Source: Dallia pectoralis (lineage: Eukaryota; Chordata; Actinopteri; Esociformes; Umbridae). Taken from it: DNA of 64,000 nucleotides. Shown piece after piece: positions 57,637-64,000 of this stretch. A program made the translations under genes and the position numbers. The notes below the pieces were generated by a model. It made no database searches, was not told the DNA's origin, and worked only from the letters and a program-made list of their open reading frames with translations. Numbering within the stretch: the first letter of the stretch is position 1; the number at the start of each line of letters is the position of its first letter. The stretch covers positions 8,650,252 to 8,714,251 of the forward strand of contig CM055745.1 of NCBI GenBank assembly GCA_029465975.1, written 5' to 3'.

Positions 57637-58069
57637 TGTCAGTGTTGATGTAGGTGGCGGAAGGATGGAGCCAGACAACCCACGGAAATACTCTCGAGAC
57701 TTTAATACCGTACGGAAGAAACCCGTAGTATTACTCCAAGCCACACAGGCAAAGTAGAAGATGCGACGCAGCGCACAAACGAACCACTCCTCACACGGAG
57801 GTATCATAAACAAAGAGCCCCGAGCTCACAACAAGACTCGAGCTGCACAATATCACACGTAACATGTAACAATTCCACACAAAGACAACCAATACAAAGG
57901 GAGCTTATATAGACCTCTAATGAGGTAATGGACACCAGGTGAGTGATGACGAGACTGAACAAGGTGTGTAGGGAGGCGGAGCTTCGGTGACGACTAATAG
58001 GCCGGGGAGGACGACCGCCGAATACCGCCCGCAGGTGGAGCTGCCGCTTCTCCCGTAGGAGTCATGACA
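57637..58069 (-). repeat. 5' LTR of the Gypsy element
   Basis: 433 bp, same length as the 3' LTR. Contains the promoter (TATATAAG at 57,911-57,904 on the minus strand) and, about 30 bases further, TTTGTGTGGAATTG. Confidence 0.95.
57904..57911 (-). promoter_or_regulatory. LTR TATA box
   Basis: Minus strand TATATAAG. A start site about 30 bp downstream falls at 57,880-57,882, exactly at the sequence complementary to the primer site. Confidence 0.65.
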
Positions 58070-60236
58070 GAGGGAGGGTTTATACTGGACGTATATATAG
58101 AGGGAGGGTTTATACTGGACGTATATATAGAGGGAGGGTTTATACTGGACGTATATATAGAGGGAGGGTTTATACTGGACGTATATATAGAGGGAGGGTT
58201 TATACTGGACGTATATATAGAGGGAGGGTTTATACTGGACGTATATATAGAGGGAGGGTTTATACTGGACGTATATATAGAGGGAGGGTTTATACTGGAC
58301 ACGTATATATAGAGGGAGGGTTTATACTGGACGTATATATAGAGGGAGGGTTTATACTGGACGTATATATAGAGGGAGGGTTTATACTGGACGTATATAT
58401 AGAGGGAGGGTTTATACTGGACGTATATATAGAGGGAGGGTTTATACTGGATGTATATATAGAGGGAGGGTTTATACTGGACTGTATATATAGAGGGAGG
58501 GTTTATACTGGACTTATATATAGAGGGAGGGTTTATACTGGACGTATATATAGAGGGAGGGTTTATACTGGACACGTATATATAGAGGGAGGGTTTATAC
58601 TGGACGTATATATAGAGGGAGGGTTTATACTGGACGTATATATAGAGGGAGGGTTTATACTGGACGTATATATAGAGGGAGGGTTTATACTGGACGTATA
58701 TATAGAGGGAGGGTTTATACTGGACGTATATATAGAGGGAGGGTTTATACTGGACGTATATATAGAGGGAGGGTTTATACTGGACGTTTATAGAGGGAGG
58801 GTTTATACTGACGTATATATAGAGGGAGGGTTTATACTGGACGTATATATAGAGGGAGGGTTTATACTGGACACGTATATATAGAGGGAGGGTTTATACT
58901 GGACACGTATATATAGAGGGAGGGTTTATACTGGACATATATATAGAGGGAGGGTTTATACTGGACGTATATATAGAGGGAGGGTTTATACTGGACGTAT
59001 ATATAGAGGGAGGGGGAGGGTTTATACTGGACGTATATATAGAGGGAGGGTTTATACTGGACGTATATATAGAGGGAGGGTTTATACTGGATGTATATAT
59101 AGAGGGAGGGTTTATACTGGATATATATAGAGGGAGGGTTTATACTGGACGTATATATAGAGGGAGGGTTTATACTGGACGTATATATAGAGGGAGGGTT
59201 TATACTGGACATATATATAGAGGGAGGGTTTATACTGGATGTATATATAGAGGGAGGGTTTATACTGGACATATATATAGAGGGAGGGTTTATACTGGAC
59301 GTATATATAGAGGGAGGGTTTATACTGGATGTATATATAGAGGGAGGGTTTATACTGGACGTATATATAGAGGGAGGGTTTATACTGGACATATATATAG
59401 AGGGAGGGTTTATACTGGACGTATATATAGAGGGAGGGTTTATACTGGATGTATATATAGAGGGAGGGTTTATACTGGACGTATATATAGAGGGAGGGTT
59501 TATACTGGACACGTATATATAGAGGGAGGGTTTATACTGGACACGTATATATAGAGGGAGGGTTTATACTGGACGTATATATAGAGGGAGGGTTTATACT
59601 GGACGTATATATAGAGGGAGGGTTTATACTGGACGTATATATAGAGGGAGGGTTTATACTGGACACGTATATATAGAGGGAGGGTTTATACTGGACGTAT
59701 ATATAGAGGGAGGGTTTATACTGGACGTATATATAGAGGGAGGGTTTATACTGGACGTATATATAGAGGGAGGGTTTATACTGGACGTATATATAGAGGG
59801 AGGGTTTATACTGGACGTATATATAGAGGGAGGGTTTATACTGGACACGTATATATAGAGGGAGGGTTTATACTGGACGTATATATAGAGGGAGGGTTTA
59901 TACTGGACGTATATATAGAGGGAGGGTTTATACTGGACGTATATATAGAGGGAGGGTTTATACTGGACGTATATATAGAGGGAGGGTTTATACTGGACGT
60001 ATATATAGAGGGAGGGTTTATACTGGACATATATATAGAGGGAGGGTTTATACTGGACGTATATATAGAGGGAGGGTTTATACTGGACGTATATATAGAG
60101 GGAGGGTTTATACTGGACGTATATATAGAGGGAGGGTTTATACTGGACGTATATATAGAGGGAGGGTTTATACTGGACGTATATATAGAGGGAGGGTTTA
60201 TACTGGACGTATATATAGAGGGAGGGTTTATAGTGT
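58070..60236. repeat. 30-bp minisatellite, right part
   Basis: About 72 units of the same repeat. More variable than the left part: GGACAC, GGACAT and GGATGT junction variants, and single units missing 2-6 bp. Several variants form higher-order runs (GAC-GTA / GAT-GTA / GAC-ATA alternating at 59,150-59,470). The last unit runs straight into the retroviral R region without a boundary. Confidence 0.98.
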
Positions 60237-60329
60237 TGTTAACTGCTCCAGGTTCATGAATCTTGAATAAATACATTTTTATTATTAAAAGAAACTACAG
60301 TCCTTGTCTTGCCTTTAAATAATTCCACG
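60210..60329 (+). promoter_or_regulatory. Retroviral core promoter and R-U5 of the 5' LTR
   Basis: TATATATAG at 60,210-60,218 (in the last minisatellite unit), expected start about 60,240, polyadenylation signal AATAAA at 60,266-60,271, and a short U5 ending near TTCCACGAAAGA. No TG start of the LTR is seen because the array replaces U3. Confidence 0.6.
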
Positions 60330-60334
60330 AAAGA

Positions 60335-60352
60335 TGGCAACGAGGATGGGAT
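60335..60352 (+). promoter_or_regulatory. Primer binding site, tRNA-Ser (GCT) type
   Basis: TGGCAACGAGGATGGGAT. It matches the complement of the vertebrate tRNA-Ser(GCT) 3' end (CCATCCTCGTCGCCA side) at all but one position. Starts with TGG just after the presumed LTR end. Confidence 0.7.
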
Positions 60353-60916
60353 GGCTAACTCCAATCACTGATCGTTTCTGAGGTTAACTGCGCACAGGGA
60401 CCACAACAGTGTGGTTCTGGGAGCTCACACTCCGTTTAAACCGGAGCAGAAGGGACCCGCCTCAGACCTGACTGGGAGCGACAGTGAGGGGATACGCCAT
60501 CAGGAACAAAACAAAAGGGATGAGACTGGGAGTTTCTTTTGGATAGGACTCGAGTAAAAGACCTGGAAGTTCTAAAGGCTTACAGACCAGGTTTGGAATA
60601 CCTGTGAGCTCATAAAGACCTAGAGGTTCTAGAAAAAGACTTCTTGGCCAGGTTCCCTAGGACCTGGAAAGGTTCAAAAAACCTTTCGAATAATTAGAGT
60701 GAGATATTGGGAAATTGGCTAAGATTATCCCTTGTGAGTACTGCCAAGGTTGCTGTGGTTGCTGCAGCTGAGATTATCCTATATGGGTATATCTGGAGAA
60801 ATAATTGGACATAGGCCTATAGATAAATATAAGAAATATATATGAGATCTCTTTGTGAACTAATTCCTTTTTGTGTGTGTTTTGTCTTCTGTTTTTGAGT
60901 ACAAGGAACGAAGGAC
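60353..60916 (+). other. Retroviral leader (untranslated, packaging region)
   Basis: No ORF. Contains TAAAGACCTAGAGGTTCTAG- and CCTGGAAAGGTTC-type phrases also found at 14.46-14.63 kb in reverse orientation. A splice donor (GTGAG near 60,734) is possible but not certain. Confidence 0.5.
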
Positions 60917-61213
60917 ATGGGGACGATCAACAGTAAGCCACCGGCAGGCGCCTGTTTGCCGGATCTACTGATTGGACCGGTGAACGATATGGTGGATGCG
61001 TGGGGCACGGGAGTTTCAGAACAGGTGGTATTGTGGCACAAAGTATCTGATTTCCCATTAAAAGGAACATTTAGCGAAGCTAGGCTAACTGAATGTAGGA
61101 GGAAGTTGGAGGAGTATGATAAGGGTAAAAACAGAGAGAAAGTAAAGTGGGATGACTATAGAAATGGGAAAGAGAAGCAGAAAGGAGAGCAGATGGAGCG
61201 AGTAGAAAGATAA
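60917..61213 (+). pseudogene. Retroviral Gag, matrix-like N-terminus
   Basis: 98 codons. Starts MGTINSK, so Gly2 is available for N-myristoylation, the membrane anchor of retroviral matrix. A charged Lys/Glu-rich tail follows. Ends at a TAA; the proline-rich region resumes in the same frame after a second TAA near 61,245. So the gag frame is interrupted by stops. Confidence 0.75.
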
Positions 61214-61263
61214 TGGTAAAGGGGAGTGTGACAGAAAGGGAGGAGAAACTAAATAGAGAATGA

Positions 61264-62190
61264 TGAACGTGACACCCCACCCCCTTACTGTATTCCTATC
61301 CCCGCAGCTTCAGTACCAGTGCTGACCCCACCTCCTTACTGTACTCCTATCCCCACAGCTTCAGTACCAGCGCTGACCCCACCTCCTTACTGTACTCCTT
61401 TCCCCGCAGCTTCAGTACCAGCGCTGACCCCACCTCCTTACTGTACTCCTATCCCCACAGCTTCAGTACCAGCGCTGACCCCACCTCCTTACTGTACTCC
61501 TATCCCCACAGCTTCAGTACCAGTGCTGACCCCACCTCCTTACTGTACTCCTTTCCCCGCAGCTTCAGTACCAGCGCTGACCCCACCTCCTTACTGTACT
61601 CCTTTCCCCGCAGCTTCAGTACCAGCGCTGACCCCACCTCCTTACTGTACTCCTATCCCCGCAGCTTCAGTACCAGCGCTGACCCCACCTCCTTACTGTA
61701 CTCCTTTCCCCACAGCTTCAGTACCAGCGCTGACCCCACCTCCTTACTGTACTCCTATCCCTGCAGCTCCTATACCAGCACTGACCCCACCCCCTTACTG
61801 TACTCCTATCCCCGCAGCTCCTATACCAGCGCTGACCCCACCTCCTTACTGTACTCCTATCCCCGCAGCTCCTATACCAGCGCTGACCCCACCTCCTTAC
61901 TGTACTCCTATCCCCGCAGCTCCTATACCAGAGCTGACCCCACCCCCTTACTGTACTCCTATCCCCGCAGCTCCTATACCAGAGCTGACCCCACCCCCTT
62001 ACTGTACTCCTATCCCCGCAGCTCCTATACCAGAGCTGACCCCACCCCCTTACTGTACTCCTATCCCCACAGCTTCAGTACCAGCGCTGACCCCACCCCC
62101 TTACTGTACTCCTATCCCCACAGCTTCAGTACCAGCGCTGACCCCACCTCCTTACTGTACTCCTATCCCCGCAGCTTCAGTACCAGCGCT
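61264..62190 (+). pseudogene. Gag proline-rich region: 18 tandem PPPY units
   Basis: Eighteen in-phase units of 17 codons (51 bp), each like LTPPPYCTPIPAASVPA. PPPY is the classical retroviral late-domain motif that recruits NEDD4-type ubiquitin ligases for budding; normal Gags have one or two. Two unit types alternate in blocks (TASVPA/AASVPA and AAPIPA/AAPIPE), showing local amplification. The frame goes on for about 110 codons to 62,521, but only out of frame with capsid-like sequence, so a frameshift follows. Confidence 0.85.
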
Positions 62191-62550
62191 GACCCCGAGG
62201 CCTTTGTCTGTGTCTGCGGCGCCAGCCCAGCATCCTCTCTACCCAAAGCTGGAGGACCACGAAGTTTCGCCTACAGGATTCGACCCCCAATCGACCTCCA
62301 CTCCTTTACACCCCCCCACCTGCATACTACCAGATCCGGACCCTCAGGTGATCCAGACAGGGCTTTCCTTATGTCTCTTCTGGTGGCCTATCCTAACCCA
62401 CAGGCACAACCGGGAGAGGGGGAGAACGGCCACTACGAGTTCAGGGACCAAATTGAAAAGACGGTGCGTCTCTACAAGCCGTCGGGGGCGGAAATTGCAT
62501 ACATCTCGCCCGCCAAGATGAGACTGCGCTGGACCTCCATATAGACTGTA
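62191..62550 (+). pseudogene. Gag segment after the PPPY array, short and frameshifted
   Basis: Between the array and the nucleocapsid only about 360 bp remain, in which a frame reading EFRDQIEKTVRLYKP and EIAYISPAKMRLRW is seen. A full capsid (about 200 residues) does not fit, so most of capsid appears deleted. Confidence 0.5.
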
Positions 62551-62898
62551 ATGGACCATTGCAAGCATGTGAAAGGGCAGCAGAGGAAGGTTGATACCGA
62601 AAGAGAACAAAAAGAGACTATACGAAAAAAGGAAAACTCAAGACTACAGGCTGCTCGGATCATGTGTTACGGGGGACAAGGTTGGCAGGGAGGTGGAGTG
62701 GATGGGTTTGAGAGAAGAGACCAATTTCGAAACGTAGGACCCGGCAGAGGGGGTGGCGAGGACCGAACAACAGGCTGGTCATGTTATAGGTGTGGTAAAA
62801 ATGGTCACTTTTGTAGAGTGTGCACTAAGCCGCGGGGTGGTGGATGGCAGACGGGACCGTCACACAGAGTCACACTCACCAAACCAAAGGAAGAATGA
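62551..62898 (+). pseudogene. Gag nucleocapsid with CCHC zinc knuckle
   Basis: 115 codons. Basic/Glu-rich helix, Gly-Arg-rich stretch, then CYRCGKNGHFCRVC (C-X2-C-X4-H-X4-C), which binds the viral RNA. Ends KPKEE then TGA at 62,896-62,898. Confidence 0.85.
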
Positions 62899-63228
62899 AG
62901 TACAGCGGAGACAGTTGACAAGGTCGCACACGATTTATTTCTCAAGAAGATTACCAAGACCAAAGGTAGTCCTTTTGTAACTCTTCTGATTGACGGTAAG
63001 CCTTTAAGTTTCCTAGTAGACACAGGTGCTGCATTATCTGTTATCATACGTGACCCCCTGTTAAAATGTCCCATGTCAAATGAAACTGGACGCATTGTAG
63101 GTGCTTCTGGTGTGGAAATGACAGAGGCATTAACTATGCCGTTATCTGTAGAAGGTACAAGATGTCAGCACCAATTCATTTATCCTCATGTTGTCCTTGT
63201 AATTTGGCTGGCAGGGACCTCATGTGCA
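62899..63228 (+). pseudogene. Retroviral aspartic protease
   Basis: Opens in the same frame as the nucleocapsid, straight after its TGA. Active-site LVDTGAALSVI at about 63,013-63,045. A frame change near 63,190 moves the rest (NLAGRDLMCKLGM) to another frame, so the enzyme is broken. Processes Gag-Pol in intact viruses. Confidence 0.8.
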
Positions 63229-63299
63229 AATTGGGCATGAAAGTTGCTTGTGGATTAGATGGTATTAAAATTACACAACCATAAGAAAGCTATCAAATA

Positions 63300-64000
63300 A
63301 TGATGCTGTCTGACATTCAGACAGGTCCAGATTGGCATTATATATGGAATTTAAAACCAGATGTAAACTCTAAACGCATTGATGAAATATTTTCCATTGT
63401 ACGTTCTCACTGGGAAAACAAGGGTACGTTCATTTCTGCAACGGAGTTACATTGCATGTTAAAATGTTCCCCGTTTGTTAGAGATTTGGCTTATGAGAAG
63501 CATTGGGGGGTTAAAGTGGGTTCTGAGGCTATAATATGCAGAAATGTGTATATAGGATTAGAACATTGTGTGTTGGCAGTTCAACTGACTGGCAAACAGC
63601 AGAAACTATTTGACTTCTCTGATAGCATACACCACATTTCAGTTGCTAAAACAGACAAGGGTTGCTGGGGGGATGCTGGGCCCTGGTTAAAAACTGTATT
63701 AGACGTTAATGATTGGATTACCATGAAAGATGGTTCTAAATGTTCCCCCACAGGGTGTGTGTGGTGTGTCCCATTATATCTGTCTGTGCAGGTGCAGAGA
63801 GGAGAACAGGGTGTTGACAGAGCTGTGTCTCAGTTTCAAATGGTGTCACTGCCTGTTGTTGATTCTGCCCTGTTTGAGGGAGTGCCTGACACACTGTGGG
63901 CTAGAGATAAGTTTGACATTGGGCCGATGAAGGGTGTTACACCACTCGTAGTTACTCCTAAATCCAAATTCAGGCCTAGTAGGGCTCAGTACCCTCTTAG
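63300..64000 (+). pseudogene. Retroviral Pol, N-terminal region (open to window end)
   Basis: Open without a stop for 700 bp. The final 40 codons carry a reverse-transcriptase entry (KFRPSRAQYPL, like the xxRPxxxQYPL start of retroviral RT). The preceding 190 codons are a protease-RT linker with no domain I recognise. A TAA just upstream (at about 63,281) separates it from protease sense. RT catalytic motifs are outside the window. Confidence 0.75.

Larger units (their letters stand above)
52934..58069 (-). mobile_element. Ty3/Gypsy chromodomain LTR retrotransposon, young and nearly intact
   Basis: 5,136 bp: LTR, gag-protease, pol, LTR, on the minus strand. The two 433-bp LTRs differ at two positions, and a GAGGG target duplication flanks it (52,929-52,933 and 58,070-58,074). 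Both indicate recent insertion into the minisatellite. Pol order PR-RT-RNaseH-IN-chromodomain makes it a chromovirus related to fish sushi-type elements. Two frame changes near the gag/pol border are the only lesions seen. Confidence 0.95.
60237..64000 (+). mobile_element. Endogenous retrovirus (gag-pro-pol part), runs off the window
   Basis: Order: R-U5, tRNA-type primer site, 560-bp leader, gag, protease, start of pol. Gag and protease share a frame with a single TGA between them, the arrangement of gamma/epsilon-type retroviruses. Stops and frameshifts in gag and protease show that this copy is defective. Envelope and 3' LTR, if any, lie beyond the window. Confidence 0.85.

Noticed and set aside
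53702..57648. Plus-strand frames opposite gag and pol of the Gypsy element
   Set aside because: GC-rich antisense shadows without motifs.
50995..60236. Repeated SSINPPSIYT / EGGFILDVYI open frames as a repetitive protein gene
   Set aside because: The 30-bp period leaves all frames open by chance; no start context, no conserved codon pattern, and the repeat continues across the Gypsy insertion.

Overview
This is eukaryotic, almost certainly teleost fish, DNA. The markers are exons of the fish-specific NLRC3-like NLR family (FISNA-NACHT plus 174-bp leucine-rich-repeat exons), a pescadillo (pes1) exon series, and typical fish transposons: L2 LINEs, Tc1, PIF/Harbinger, hAT-like elements, a chromodomain Ty3/Gypsy element and an endogenous retrovirus. 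The window is gene-poor, very rich in repeats, and contains two 500-bp assembly gaps (5,052-5,551 and 50,495-50,994).

Layout. 1-4,422: an LRR exon and an intronic 3.65-kb L2 LINE; this block is one arm of an inverted duplication whose partner is 17,535-21,962. 5.5-9 kb: a Tc1 transposase, a Harbinger element with 17-bp terminal repeats, and a second Tc1 relic. 9.7-17 kb: five minisatellites, two further LRR exons (minus strand), and a hAT/ZNF862-like coding relic in which two of the minisatellites sit. 21.8-26.4 kb: a recognisable NLR gene on the minus strand (start exon, N-terminal exons, 1.76-kb FISNA-NACHT exon, LRR exon). 29.1-35.5 kb: pes1 exons on the plus strand with good splice sites but a frame break in most exons.

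35.1-50.5 kb behaves like unpolished long-read sequence. The pes1 end and a 33-bp minisatellite fold back on themselves at about 36,365. 37.3-46.25 kb is an indel-ridden direct copy of 15.5-24.6 kb. 46.26-50.49 kb is an indel-ridden inverted copy of 27.7-22.7 kb. I think this is an assembly artefact, not biology.

51-60.2 kb is a 30-bp minisatellite (about 137 visible units) split by a young, nearly intact chromodomain Gypsy element (52,934-58,069; identical-length 433-bp LTRs, GAGGG target duplication). From 60.24 kb to the window end runs an endogenous retrovirus: R-U5, a tRNA-Ser-type primer site, gag with 18 tandem PPPY units, a CCHC knuckle, protease and the start of pol. The minisatellite unit carries a TATA box exactly where this provirus's core promoter should be, so the array may be amplified LTR promoter DNA.

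How the parts relate. The only host genes supported are the NLR fragments (innate immune sensors) and pes1 (ribosome biogenesis). Everything else is mobile or tandem-repeat DNA inserted in or between them.
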